Positions 1 to 8,585 of a stretch of 64,000 bases of DNA are shown piece after piece. Position 1 is the first letter of the stretch; each line of letters starts with the position of its first letter. The DNA is taken from contig NZ_JOMI01000003.1 of NCBI RefSeq assembly GCF_000711235.1, positions 496,001-560,000 on the forward strand, in the 5' to 3' direction. The notes beneath the pieces were generated by a model. It was not told the DNA's origin. It saw only the letters and a list, made by a program, of their open reading frames with translations, and did not search any database. Source of the DNA: Prevotella sp. 10(H). Lineage in GTDB: Bacteria; Bacteroidota; Bacteroidia; Bacteroidales; Dysgonomonadaceae. The position numbers and the translations under genes were made by a program.

Positions 1-375
1 TTACATGAAAAAGAGTGGAAATCGGAAACTGAGAAAGATACCTTAAAAGAAGGTAATTCTGTTCTTGTCGATTCTGTCGGTATTCAGGCTATAACTTCTT
101 TTTTACATAAGGGTGAGTTATATCATATTCTGACAAAATTTTACGATTTGAGTAGGAATCTGCCTGTTTCCTATCTCGCAAAAATAGAAAACGGAAAATT
201 CGAAAAGGTACAAAATATATCCGATCACGTTTTGTGGCGATCTGATTATCATAGGGAGGTATCTTATAAAGACGGATTCCTGTTATCCGTATCAGATGGT
301 GATTCGAATGAAAATTTATTGATAGGTTTTGATGGTACTAAAATTATAGTCGTCAGGTTTGAAAAAGAAGAATAA
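1..375 (+). CDS. Hypothetical protein, C-terminal part (5' end outside window)
   Basis: The reading frame is open from base 1 to the TAA at 373-375, giving about 124 residues of the C-terminus; the start lies to the left of the window. An in-frame TTG at 148 is not a credible start because the frame continues upstream with similar composition. The visible part is hydrophilic, with short alternating hydrophobic/polar stretches (for example GFLLSVSDG and LLIGFDGTKIIVVRF near the end) that suggest beta strands, possibly the last blades of a propeller-like repeat protein. No motif allows a family assignment. It is followed by a 226-bp AT-rich spacer and then the helicase gene with its own promoter, so it probably ends its own transcription unit. 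Confidence 0.6.
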   Translation, partial: LHEKEWKSETEKDTLKEGNSVLVDSVGIQAITSFLHKGELYHILTKFYDLSRNLPVSYLAKIENGKFEKVQNISDHVLWRSDYHREVSYKDGFLLSVSDGDSNENLLIGFDGTKIIVVRFEKEE

Positions 376-572
376 TTGTTTTTTGCATCTATTTGTTTTC
401 GAATAAGCTTGCATGCTAATATTTCAAAGAACTTCATATTATTGATTCTTACTGTATAGATAAATTATATTAAAGTAGATAATGAAGAATGCTGCGGCCT
501 GTAATTTACCCCAGTAACTCGATATTATCTTTACCTGCCCTTTAAAAAAAGGATATATTCCTGAAAAAGCCT

Positions 573-580
573 TATCTTTG
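573..580 (+). promoter_or_regulatory. Bacteroidetes -7 box (TATCTTTG) for the helicase gene
   Basis: TATCTTTG matches the TAnnTTTG -7 consensus of the Bacteroidetes primary sigma factor and lies 21 nt before the ATG at 602, implying a very short leader. No convincing -33 TTTG is visible at the expected distance. Confidence 0.5.
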
Positions 581-601
581 TTACCCGAACGCAAAACTCC
601 T

Positions 602-2950
602 ATGAATAATCTGTTAGATCATCTCAATAAACAACAACGTGAAGCTGTCGAGTACATCGCCGGACCCTCACTAATCATAGCCGGGGCAGGTTCGGGCAAA
701 ACCCGTGTCCTTACCTATAAAATAGCCTATCTGCTAAAGCAGGGTCTTATGCCTCACAGCATACTGGCTCTTACTTTTACCAACAAAGCCGCCCGTGAGA
801 TGAAAGAGCGTGTAGCACAACTTATAGGCTGGCAATATGCCCGTTATTTGTGGATGGGAACTTTTCACTCCGTGTTTTCGCGGATATTGCGTACCGAAGC
901 AGAGAGGATAGGTTTTACCTCCAATTTCACTATCTTCGACTCTGCCGATTCGCGGAATATGATAAAGACCATAATCAAGCAATATCAACTCGACGACAAG
1001 GTTTATAAACCCGCTAAAATACAGGCGATAATATCCAATGCCAAAAATGCGCTGATCTCACCTCAGATGTATGCTCAGGATAAAGAGCTGCTGGAGTATG
1101 ACCAGCGGGCAAAAATACCTGTTGTCAAAGATATTTACCGCGATTATAATAATCGCTTGAAGGCATCCAATACAATGGATTTCGATGACCTGCTGTTCTA
1201 TACCAACTGTCTGTTCCGCGATCACCCCGATGTGTTGAAAAGTTATCAGGAGCGCTATCAGTTTATTCTGGTAGATGAGTATCAGGATACGAATTTTGCA
1301 CAGTATCTGGTTGTAAAGCAATTAGCCGATGCACATCACCGTGTTTGTGTAGTAGGGGACGATGCACAAAGCATCTACTCATTTCGCGGAGCCAATATAG
1401 ATAATATCCTTAAGTTTAAGGAGGTCTATCCCGAATCGAAGCTCTTCAAGTTGGAGCAGAATTACCGCTCTACACAAAATATTGTAAATGCTGCCAACAG
1501 CTTAATACAGCAAAACCGTGAGCAGATTAAGAAAACCATATACTCCGAAAACGACGAAGGTGAGCGCATCGAGATAGCTAGCGCTTTCACCGACTTAGAA
1601 GAAGGGGGTATCGTATCGAATAAGATATGGGATTTACGGAGAGATAAAAAAGCGTCTTACAGCGATTTCGTTATCCTGTACCGTACCAATTCTCAGTCGC
1701 GTGTATTCGAAGAGGCATTACGCAAGAAAAATATACCATATCGCATCTATGGAGGGCTTGCTTTCTATCAGCGTAAGGAGATAAAAGATGTAGTAGCCTA
1801 TTTCCGTATGGTAGTCAATCCTTACGATGAAGAGGCTTTTCGCCGTATAATCAACTTCCCCACACGAGGAATAGGAAATACTACTGTGGGCAAAATAGCT
1901 GACGCAGCGCGCCTGCATAACGTAAGCTTGTGGGAAGTAATTGGCGACCCGCTGGGTTACAATCTGAATGTAAATGCCGGTACAGCGAAGAAACTAAGTG
2001 AGTTTAGAATACTTATAGAAAGTTTTATCTCTCAGTTAAAGGAGCTTTCTGCCTACGAAATGGCATCACGGATTGTGAAACAAAGTGGCATTGCCAGCGA
2101 AGCTTACCAAGACCAGACACCCGAAGGCATGAGCAGGCAAGAGAATCTGCAGGAGCTGCTCGGCGGTATCCACGAATTCTGCGAAAGCCGTCAGGAAGAA
2201 GGCATAGAAGGTATCGGTCTTATGGATTTCCTTGCAGAAGTTTCGCTGCTCAGCGATCAGGATACAGACAAGGAAGCCGATCAGGAGAAGGTGACGATGA
2301 TGACCGTGCATGCTTCCAAAGGCCTCGAATTCAATAATGTATTTGTTGTAGGAATGGAAGAGGATCTTTTCCCGTCGGCCATGGCAAAGAATGAATTCCG
2401 CGGACTGGAAGAGGAGCGGCGGTTGTTCTACGTAGCAATTACCCGGGCAAAGGAATTCTGTATGATAACCTATGCCAAAAGCCGCTTCCGCAACGGACAG
2501 ATTAATGCATCCAATCCGAGCCGTTTTTTGCGTGATATCGATACTTGTTACCTGAATGTAAATGGCGGTGTATTAGGTAGCAGCAACTTCGGAGTGCTTA
2601 ACCGTCCTCAGACTTATACAGACGAATTGTTTGATTATACGAATACCCCGCGGACTTCATTGCCCGAGCGTCCGGCTATTCAGCAGCTGCAACCAAATCC
2701 TGCGAATGTAAGTCAACCATCTTCACGCGGGAACTTCGTAAATGCCCGCAATGCAACCCTTAAACCCTCGGCAGGAACTAACTCGGGAGAGGTGCAGATA
2801 GGAGCCGTTATAAAGCATGAACGCTTCGGAATCGGTAAAGTTACCGCCGTGACAGGCGACCCCGATAGCCGTAAAGCGACGGTGGAATTTGAAAACTCGG
2901 GTATTAAACAGTTGTTATTGAAATTTGCCCGGTTCGAGATAGTAGAATAA
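602..2950 (+). CDS. UvrD/PcrA-family superfamily 1 DNA helicase
   Basis: ATP-dependent 3'-5' DNA helicase of about 782 residues, the usual size for PcrA/UvrD. Visible motifs in order: Walker A AGAGSGKT (residues 27-34), GTFHS (Ia region), Walker B/motif II DEYQDTN, motif III VVGDDAQSIYSFRGA, motif IV NYRS, motif V VHASKGLEF, and motif VI FYVAITRAK. The C-terminal end carries the PcrA-type small domain, with KHERFGIGKVTAV near the end, known in PcrA for contacting RNA polymerase. Family knowledge predicts roles in nucleotide excision repair, mismatch repair and clearing of stalled complexes. The ATG at 602 is chosen over an upstream TTG at 578, because that TTG lies inside the -7 promoter box. 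It is monocistronic and convergent with the lectin gene. Confidence 0.93.
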   Translation: MNNLLDHLNKQQREAVEYIAGPSLIIAGAGSGKTRVLTYKIAYLLKQGLMPHSILALTFTNKAAREMKERVAQLIGWQYARYLWMGTFHSVFSRILRTEAERIGFTSNFTIFDSADSRNMIKTIIKQYQLDDKVYKPAKIQAIISNAKNALISPQMYAQDKELLEYDQRAKIPVVKDIYRDYNNRLKASNTMDFDDLLFYTNCLFRDHPDVLKSYQERYQFILVDEYQDTNFAQYLVVKQLADAHHRVCVVGDDAQSIYSFRGANIDNILKFKEVYPESKLFKLEQNYRSTQNIVNAANSLIQQNREQIKKTIYSENDEGERIEIASAFTDLEEGGIVSNKIWDLRRDKKASYSDFVILYRTNSQSRVFEEALRKKNIPYRIYGGLAFYQRKEIKDVVAYFRMVVNPYDEEAFRRIINFPTRGIGNTTVGKIADAARLHNVSLWEVIGDPLGYNLNVNAGTAKKLSEFRILIESFISQLKELSAYEMASRIVKQSGIASEAYQDQTPEGMSRQENLQELLGGIHEFCESRQEEGIEGIGLMDFLAEVSLLSDQDTDKEADQEKVTMMTVHASKGLEFNNVFVVGMEEDLFPSAMAKNEFRGLEEERRLFYVAITRAKEFCMITYAKSRFRNGQINASNPSRFLRDIDTCYLNVNGGVLGSSNFGVLNRPQTYTDELFDYTNTPRTSLPERPAIQQLQPNPANVSQPSSRGNFVNARNATLKPSAGTNSGEVQIGAVIKHERFGIGKVTAVTGDPDSRKATVEFENSGIKQLLLKFARFEIVE

Positions 2951-2976
2951 TTTTTATAAATCACCAGAATGCAAAA

Positions 2977-3006
2977 GATAAGGTTACCCTTAAAAGCAAC
3001 CTTATC
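2977..3006. terminator. Hairpin between convergent genes
   Basis: GATAAGGTT (2977-2985) pairs with AACCTTATC (2998-3006), a 9-bp stem with a 12-nt loop just downstream of the helicase stop and between convergent genes. No clear T-run follows, so termination is inferred from position. Confidence 0.45.
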
Positions 3007-3068
3007 TCAAGTCTGTAATATCCTGAAGCAATTGATAATATTCCGGTATGAATTTTAAAAATGCGATT

Positions 3069-4748
3069 TTACTTTTTAAAAGGCCGGCTGGTCACCATTT
3101 TATTTGTTATAAGTACCCTTTTTACCGTTGGCTCTACCTGATCGTCTGTTTTTATTACCAGATCGGCTTTCAGTGAACGGTAGGCCTCATCTTCATAAGG
3201 GCCGGCTTGCGGAGTATTATCCTTTTTCCCTTTTATGTCGTATGGTATTCTTTTCACTCCTGTCGAGCTGTCAAGACGCTGGAATGTTACCAGTTGGGTA
3301 TTAACATCGTATCGCCATTTGACCTGGTCGACAGTAGCTTCTACAAATGTCTGACCCGAAGGCACAGGTTTTGGAACACCGTTGACTATAAACCTGAACT
3401 GGGTAGGATCGATATTCTGTTTTTTTCCTGTCTGTGTTCTACTAATCACACCGTTGTATGCTACATCGTTATCATATGGAGAAATGGTCCCTGTCATCTG
3501 GCTAGGATTGATTCCGATAGAATCCATATATGCTTCTGCTGCACGCGGCAGGGATACTTTTATATGCTTTATAATATGGGTGTTGGTGCTCTTTCCGGTT
3601 GCGGCAGCAAAACCTATTCTCAGGAAATCGGGTATCTCTGCATCAAGGGTATAAGGATTAGGGTCGTTCGGCGATTCTGCATTATAAGAAAATGGTTCAG
3701 GAGTTTCACGATATGTGAAGCTTTCTTTATATTGGTAGTCATCTATTATTACATCGGTCTGATTACCATGTTGTATCTTTACTGTTACATAAAAACCACC
3801 GCCGGCCTTTCCGCTTTCGACCGGAAAGAGTTCGATAATCGCTTTTCTATATTCAAGGTTAGAACTACCCGAACCTTGTGTAAGAGAGAATTTGTTTCCG
3901 GAATAATTACTTGAAACATGCCTGCCATCATCGGCTAAAATATATCCGTGCCCTTGCTTTGTAGAACGGGTAATCAATACCGGATATCCTGAAAATCCAT
4001 CGCCGAAGATTTGTGCTTTTCCGGTTTCCGGACCCATTCCGGGATCTGATGATCCTGTCGTTTGCTGATATCTAAAAGTTATTTCCTTTCCTATTCCTTT
4101 CCCTCTGGCACCTCTTATGGTTACCTGGTCGCCGGTATCGTCCCCGACAGGTTTCTGGTCATCCAAGTTAAAACGGTTAGGAGGAGGTGTTGCATAAGAT
4201 ATTCCGCCCCTCATCTCATTTCGGTACCAGCGCAAGGCTTTATAATTCCCGTATTCGTCGAGTGCGACCCCCAGATAAGCACCGGTAAGGCCTTCGTATC
4301 TTCCCGTGAGATATTGACTTTTAAATACTTGATTATAAGTATATCCTATTCCTGCTCCGGGGGCACCCATCTTTGGTTGACTGACCGAGGCATCAAAGAG
4401 GAACATGCTTATCCCGTCTCCTCCCGTACCTCCATACATCATAAATTCGAATTCAATGATAATACCATTTGTACATCCGAATTGCCTGTCGTATATAAAT
4501 ACACCACCGAAGGATGTTTGCTGGTTACTTGTTAACTGAAGTCCTTTTCCCTGTACAAAGGTTGCACTGTTGGTAATATTTTGTGGTGCGGCATAAGATA
4601 TAGCTGCGGGCTTCCCATTCAAGCAACTTTCTTCATACGGAAAGTTCCCAAATTGTTGTGCATAGGCATTTACAGGTTTTAGAGTGAAAAATATAGCGAT
4701 CAGGGAAACGCCTGTAAGTTGCAATAATATGTTTATATTTCTTTTCAT
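3069..4748 (-). CDS. Secreted protein with L-type lectin-like domain
   Basis: A 559-residue exported protein. The first ~30 residues form a signal peptide (charged MKRN, hydrophobic core, cleavage near NAYAQ). Residues ~40-400 look like an L-type (legume) lectin-like beta sandwich: GGVFIYDRQF, IIIEFEFMMYGGTGGDGISMF, then GIGYTYN and GAYLGVALDEYGNY, which match the strand order and the Gly-Asp-Gly segment of bacterial lectin-like domains. The C-terminal ~150 residues are less typical and may be an anchoring or partner-binding region; no T9SS tail was recognised. It lies 20 bp downstream of the surface-protein gene at 4769-5806 and is probably cotranscribed. Carbohydrate binding is inferred from the fold, and no ligand can be named. 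Confidence 0.7.
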   Translation of the reverse strand: MKRNINILLQLTGVSLIAIFFTLKPVNAYAQQFGNFPYEESCLNGKPAAISYAAPQNITNSATFVQGKGLQLTSNQQTSFGGVFIYDRQFGCTNGIIIEFEFMMYGGTGGDGISMFLFDASVSQPKMGAPGAGIGYTYNQVFKSQYLTGRYEGLTGAYLGVALDEYGNYKALRWYRNEMRGGISYATPPPNRFNLDDQKPVGDDTGDQVTIRGARGKGIGKEITFRYQQTTGSSDPGMGPETGKAQIFGDGFSGYPVLITRSTKQGHGYILADDGRHVSSNYSGNKFSLTQGSGSSNLEYRKAIIELFPVESGKAGGGFYVTVKIQHGNQTDVIIDDYQYKESFTYRETPEPFSYNAESPNDPNPYTLDAEIPDFLRIGFAAATGKSTNTHIIKHIKVSLPRAAEAYMDSIGINPSQMTGTISPYDNDVAYNGVISRTQTGKKQNIDPTQFRFIVNGVPKPVPSGQTFVEATVDQVKWRYDVNTQLVTFQRLDSSTGVKRIPYDIKGKKDNTPQAGPYEDEAYRSLKADLVIKTDDQVEPTVKRVLITNKMVTSRPFKK

Positions 4749-4768
4749 AAGCTTAGTTTAAAACTTAA

Positions 4769-5806
4769 TTATTTTACTACCAATACAATATTTATATATG
4801 AGCAAAAAGAATCGGCAGACAATCCGCTCTTCAATGTATATTTCAGTTTTTTATCGGTGGTCAATTGCACCGATGCGAAGATGTCCTCATCGTAGTCCGT
4901 CACATAAAAATTTATATTACCTTTCTCTATTGTGGGCATTGGATCCGGTGAAGAGAATGCTTTCGGGTTGTCAAATTGTGCGAAATATTTATCATACAGA
5001 TCAATACCATTGGTAGGTGGGGCCTGAGTGAGGTCTATTTTGATTGACGGCATATAGAAGAAATTGAGTTTGCTCAGGTCTGCGGGCGGTATTGTAGCTT
5101 CATTTACAACGAATACTATATTTATATATGAGTTGCTCACATTGGTTGGCAGATTACTCTTCAATGTATAAGTCATCATTCCCGAAGAATTTAGTTGTAC
5201 ATTCGAGAAGATTTCACTATCGTAATCCGTCACATAAAATTTAAGGTCTGCCTTATCTATTATGGGCATTGGAGTGCCCAGATCGTTACCGGCTTTCGGC
5301 GACATAAACTGGCTTGCATATCTCTGATAAAGATCGATGCCTCCGGCAGGAGGTGCCTGGTCCAGGTCTATCGCAATGGATGGCATGTAAAAAAAATTAA
5401 TTTTACTCTGGCTGGGCGGCGTTGTCCCTTCGCAACAGCCCGATTTTTGCCATTTTTCGCCGTCCCAGGTATAAAGGCCTTCATCCAGAACATCGCCTAT
5501 GTTATATACCGTCAGGCCTATATGTCTTTTATGTTGTTCATCCGAGATCAAATCAGCGTCTTGCCAATCGGTGAATGCATTCAGGTTTTTTTCATCTTTA
5601 ATCACTACACGAGGAAACAATATACCTCCGCTGGTTGACGATATCTTTCCGTCAGCGGCTTCTTTCGTTTTTATATCCAATACAGCTGCCTTTTCAGGCT
5701 CTTTTCCCGAACCTATAGTAACCTGGGCCGGGGCAGTTGTTGCCAAAATTAAAAATAATAATAGAAAGATTACACAAGGTCTCATAAAGTTTCTTCTTCG
5801 TTTCAT
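4769..5806 (-). CDS. Exported surface protein with tandem duplicated C-terminal module
   Basis: About 345 residues from the ATG at 5806. Upstream in-frame ATGs exist, but this start gives a standard signal peptide (MKRRRNFM, a long hydrophobic core, cleavage near APAQ). After it comes VTIGSGKEPEKAAVLDIK and SGGILFPRV, a leader arrangement common in Bacteroidales surface proteins, then a short GLYTWDGEKWQ segment. The rest is two copies of a ~95-residue module: each has (I/L)NFFYMPSI.IDL.QAPP..GIDLY, then KFYVTDYD..IF..VQL, YTLKS and SYINIV. The copies are separated by a short linker. No family function is recognised. It is the first gene of a probable two-gene unit with the lectin-like protein, so an adhesin or appendage role is plausible but inferred. 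Confidence 0.65.
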   Translation of the reverse strand: MKRRRNFMRPCVIFLLLFLILATTAPAQVTIGSGKEPEKAAVLDIKTKEAADGKISSTSGGILFPRVVIKDEKNLNAFTDWQDADLISDEQHKRHIGLTVYNIGDVLDEGLYTWDGEKWQKSGCCEGTTPPSQSKINFFYMPSIAIDLDQAPPAGGIDLYQRYASQFMSPKAGNDLGTPMPIIDKADLKFYVTDYDSEIFSNVQLNSSGMMTYTLKSNLPTNVSNSYINIVFVVNEATIPPADLSKLNFFYMPSIKIDLTQAPPTNGIDLYDKYFAQFDNPKAFSSPDPMPTIEKGNINFYVTDYDEDIFASVQLTTDKKLKYTLKSGLSADSFCSYINIVLVVK

Positions 5807-6437
5807 ATTAATAAGTTTTAGTAAAGTCTTAATAAAATTTATTAGCACTCACAACCTTTATTTTTACATATATATATAGGATATATAATCAAGACTCTTG
5901 TCAGTCTCCACATAATCCCGTTCAATTTTATACAAGCAGGATCTACAAGATAATTCGAGCGATAATCAATGAGTACATTATGTAATGTATTGGCTCCTTT
6001 ACTGGTTTTCGAATATTACCAGTAATTTCATTTTTTGATTAAGGGAATTTTTGTCTCCATTTAGTTTGAGTAAAGTACGTTTTACCTCAAAAAAGAATTT
6101 CTTTTATTGATGTCATTCATTATTTTAGAAAGCGGACATTTATTTGAAAGATTGTCTCCAAATAAAATTATATAACAATTTAATATTAACCGTATCACAG
6201 GATAAATATATGTCGTAATATCTTACCTGACTATCGATTAATATTCTTATTTAAAAGAAGTCATTTTTTGTAGAATAATGATGTATTGTCCTTGGTTGTT
6301 TATATTATATAATGTGATATTTTTGAGATAAAGTCTCATATATGTAATTTTATATGCAAAAAAGTGTGATTTTTTTCATTTCTTGGATTTTTGAAATGAA
6401 ATCTTTTAAAAGTGAGAATTTATATACGCTGGAATGC
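5807..6437. other. AT-rich intergenic region, no gene seen
   Basis: About 630 bp between the surface-protein gene start and the end of the next minus-strand gene. It is very AT-rich, without a credible coding frame in either direction. It must hold the promoter of the surface-protein/lectin unit, but no good TAnnTTTG box was found on the minus strand close to 5806. A short GAGA/TCTC hairpin occurs near 6324-6336. Nothing else was recognised. Confidence 0.5.
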
Positions 6438-6471
6438 AAAAACCAGCAATCACGGTAAAAACCGGGTTGCT
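6438..6471 (-). terminator. Rho-independent terminator of the 6508-7719 gene
   Basis: Read on the minus strand, AGCAACCCGGT, then a T-rich loop, then ACCGTGATTGCT form an imperfect hairpin (6445-6471) followed by GGTTTTTG (T-run at 6438-6442). It sits about 40 bp after the stop of the minus-strand gene. Confidence 0.65.
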
Positions 6472-6507
6472 TTATACATACTGAATTTCTTTATTGAAAA
6501 ATGATAA

Positions 6508-7719
6508 TTATTTCTTTTTCCAGAAAAACCAATGTCTTCTTCTTGTTTTTTGCTCTTTAAAATCAGAATGGGAGATTTCTGTTTGAGTAGCTTCTTCCTG
6601 CTCTATAACTGGTGGCTCGTAATCAGATAAATATATCATCGGCGGACTAAATGTCGCATTATCCAGATCTTCGGGTTTACTGCCTTCGTTCAGTGCATTG
6701 TTATAAGCATTCAGTTCAGCACTTTTAGTAAAGAGTAGTTGGAATTGTTTTTTATCGACACAGCCCTCTTCCATTATTTTCTCGGCCAACTGATATGCAT
6801 TTGTATAAATAGGTTCATCACTCAGATTAATAGTGAATTGTTCCTCTTTTCCGTTAGTTATAACCGCTTCATCTGTAAAATTCAATTTGGTAATTCCTTT
6901 TAGAAATACCCTGCCGAAGGCAAGTGGTATGAATACAGTTGCTTTTTCTGCATCGATAGGAGAGAAGCCTTCTTCAATCATCCTTTCTACAATGGCCTCA
7001 TTATCTTCTTCCGCCATACATGCCATGATTGCAGCAGCACGGCTTACATCGAAACTATCACGTAAAATACAGAATAAACGCACTGATAAAAAATCCCTGT
7101 GTTTAGGAAATTTGAATGTCAGGATTGTCTTTTCTACTGATGTCCATATCTCATTGTCGAGCAATATTTCACTTGATAACATTTCATGCTCCGATTGGGC
7201 ATAATACAGACGTATCCAATGGCAACCTTCTGTTAACGGCTGTTCCCTTATTAAATTTTCCAGTTGTTCGAGCCAAGGCTGTGGTTGCAACTTTTCATAT
7301 TGGCCTCTGACGCTTAAGTGGCTCATTACTATGTCGTACATTCGGCCGTTTACCGGCCATTGATAACGGTTTATCTGGTCGTCGAAATCTTTTGTGAAAA
7401 AGGCCGAAAGCAGTACATGAAACGAGTTTTGCAGGAAATTCTTCCATGCATCGGCAATAGCGGTTTCTATATTCATTCCAAGGCCTACGCACGATTCGTT
7501 GATTTCCCTGCCGAGCCCTATCTCCAGACGGACGTCCAATTGTAATATAAGGGCAGATGATGAAGAGCGGTTGAATAATCTGGTATGGGCGGTCATGAAT
7601 TCTATCGGAAATAATACCAGATTATCTTTGATTTCACACTTTACTCCATGTTTGCCAAATGCTTCAGCTAAGAAATTATTTAGTTGAAGTTCGTGTCTGA
7701 TAAGTTCGTCGTCTTTCAT
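6508..7719 (-). CDS. Uncharacterised cytosolic protein (possibly DUF6348 family)
   Basis: 403 residues without signal peptide or membrane segment. The N-terminal half resembles what I recall of the DUF6348 family (a weak recollection): an LNNFLAEAFGKHGVKCEI start, then ALILQLDVRLEIGLGREINESCVG and AIADAWKNF. The C-terminal half includes a helical part with a conserved-looking LLFTKSAELNAYNNALNEGSKPED stretch, and ends in a basic tail (KTRRRHWFFWKKK). Function unknown. Its start overlaps the stop of the upstream HD-domain gene by 1 nt (TGATG), which implies translational coupling and suggests a shared condition of use. A terminator follows. Confidence 0.6.
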   Translation of the reverse strand: MKDDELIRHELQLNNFLAEAFGKHGVKCEIKDNLVLFPIEFMTAHTRLFNRSSSSALILQLDVRLEIGLGREINESCVGLGMNIETAIADAWKNFLQNSFHVLLSAFFTKDFDDQINRYQWPVNGRMYDIVMSHLSVRGQYEKLQPQPWLEQLENLIREQPLTEGCHWIRLYYAQSEHEMLSSEILLDNEIWTSVEKTILTFKFPKHRDFLSVRLFCILRDSFDVSRAAAIMACMAEEDNEAIVERMIEEGFSPIDAEKATVFIPLAFGRVFLKGITKLNFTDEAVITNGKEEQFTINLSDEPIYTNAYQLAEKIMEEGCVDKKQFQLLFTKSAELNAYNNALNEGSKPEDLDNATFSPPMIYLSDYEPPVIEQEEATQTEISHSDFKEQKTRRRHWFFWKKK

Positions 7720-8168
7720 CAGTTCAGGTTTTTATTGTTGTTTAATGCCTTTTTCAGGAATAAATAACTTTTATGATATTTCCTCAAGCGTTCGATATCT
7801 TTATCGGTGATTTCCTTTAACCGTGTAATATCCATATTGTCTCTCAGGTCGGCCAGCTTTACTGCAGAGGCTATACGATGCCCTGCAATTAGCTCTATAT
7901 AACAACTATACTCCATATCGGGCGCGTGTGTCAATACTTCGATTTCCTTTACCAGATATTCGGGTATGCCTCCATTTCTCAGATCGTCTGCCGTTACATG
8001 AGTGTCTTCTATCACATCGTGCAATGCAGCAACAATTTTTTCCTCTATAGTATTTACATTATCCATCACCCTGAAGGGATGAAATATGTAAGGGTTTCCA
8101 GACTTGTCGGTTTGACCGGAATGTGCATCTATAGCAATCCGGATTGCTTTCTCTGATATGCTGTTCAT
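7719..8168 (-). CDS. HD-domain protein, (p)ppGpp-hydrolase-like
   Basis: 149 residues from the ATG at 8168; a TTG 12 nt upstream is less likely. It matches the HD_4/SpoT-like metal-dependent phosphohydrolase fold: AIDAHSGQTDKSGNPYIFHP (first His plus the H in IFHP), then the HD pair in ALHDVIEDT, and a late Asp in KLADLRDNMD. These are the metal-binding positions of the small alarmone hydrolase (MESH1) and SpoT hydrolase domains; no synthetase domain is present. Hydrolysis of ppGpp or another nucleotide is therefore a family-level inference. The stop overlaps the next gene by one base. A TAGTTTTG -7 box lies about 55 nt upstream of the start. Confidence 0.75.
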   Translation of the reverse strand: MNSISEKAIRIAIDAHSGQTDKSGNPYIFHPFRVMDNVNTIEEKIVAALHDVIEDTHVTADDLRNGGIPEYLVKEIEVLTHAPDMEYSCYIELIAGHRIASAVKLADLRDNMDITRLKEITDKDIERLRKYHKSYLFLKKALNNNKNLN

Positions 8169-8221
8169 AATATAGAACAAATTGTGTTAGCTGAAAGTTG
8201 TTAGTTTGAGTTGAAATTACA

Positions 8222-8229
8222 CAAAACTA
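8222..8229 (-). promoter_or_regulatory. Bacteroidetes -7 box (TAGTTTTG) for the HD-domain gene
   Basis: On the minus strand TAGTTTTG fits TAnnTTTG and lies 54 nt upstream of the ATG at 8168. No strong -33 element was identified. Confidence 0.4.
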
Positions 8230-8585
8230 TATAAAATTAACGGAAAACAGTGTTGTATAGCCGATTTTAACCTGTTTTTACCAAAACTATGTTTCCTCCT
8301 GTCAGAAAAGGAGTTTTTTGAATGAAAATGATAAATATTATTTATCTATACTTTTAATTTTATTACTTTTTTAACATAATTATACGCAGCAAATAACGCC
8401 CGGGATGCATCTTTCATATATGAAATCTTGAGTAAAAGGAATAAATTCGCTATATTTGTTTCATATATATAATATTTATCGATATAGCATTAAACCTTTT
8501 TCAAACGTATTAGTCTAAAGTATAAAAGTCAGCTATAACAAGCACAAGACATAGAGGTTAAAAAATAAACATAGGAGAGCAGATT
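8230..8585. other. Intergenic region between divergent genes, with a palindrome
   Basis: About 400 bp between the HD-domain gene and the low-complexity protein gene. It contains a perfect 14-bp palindrome TTTCATATATGAAA at 8412-8425, just upstream of the -33 element of the rightward promoter, and a related half-site TTTCATATAT starting near 8460. The rest is AT-rich. The mRNA leader of the rightward gene would be about 120 nt long. No gene seen. Confidence 0.5.
8427..8458 (+). promoter_or_regulatory. Promoter of the low-complexity protein gene
   Basis: CTTG (8427-8430, three of four matches to -33 TTTG), a 20-bp spacer, and TATATTTG (8451-8458), which matches the Bacteroidetes -7 consensus. 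The ATG lies 127 nt downstream. Confidence 0.55.

Noticed and set aside
3207-3914. A 235-codon plus-strand open frame antisense to the lectin-like gene
   Set aside because: It lies fully inside the minus-strand gene, has no start context or recognisable domain, and its Cys/Arg/Ile-rich composition is typical of the reverse frame of a Bacteroidetes gene.
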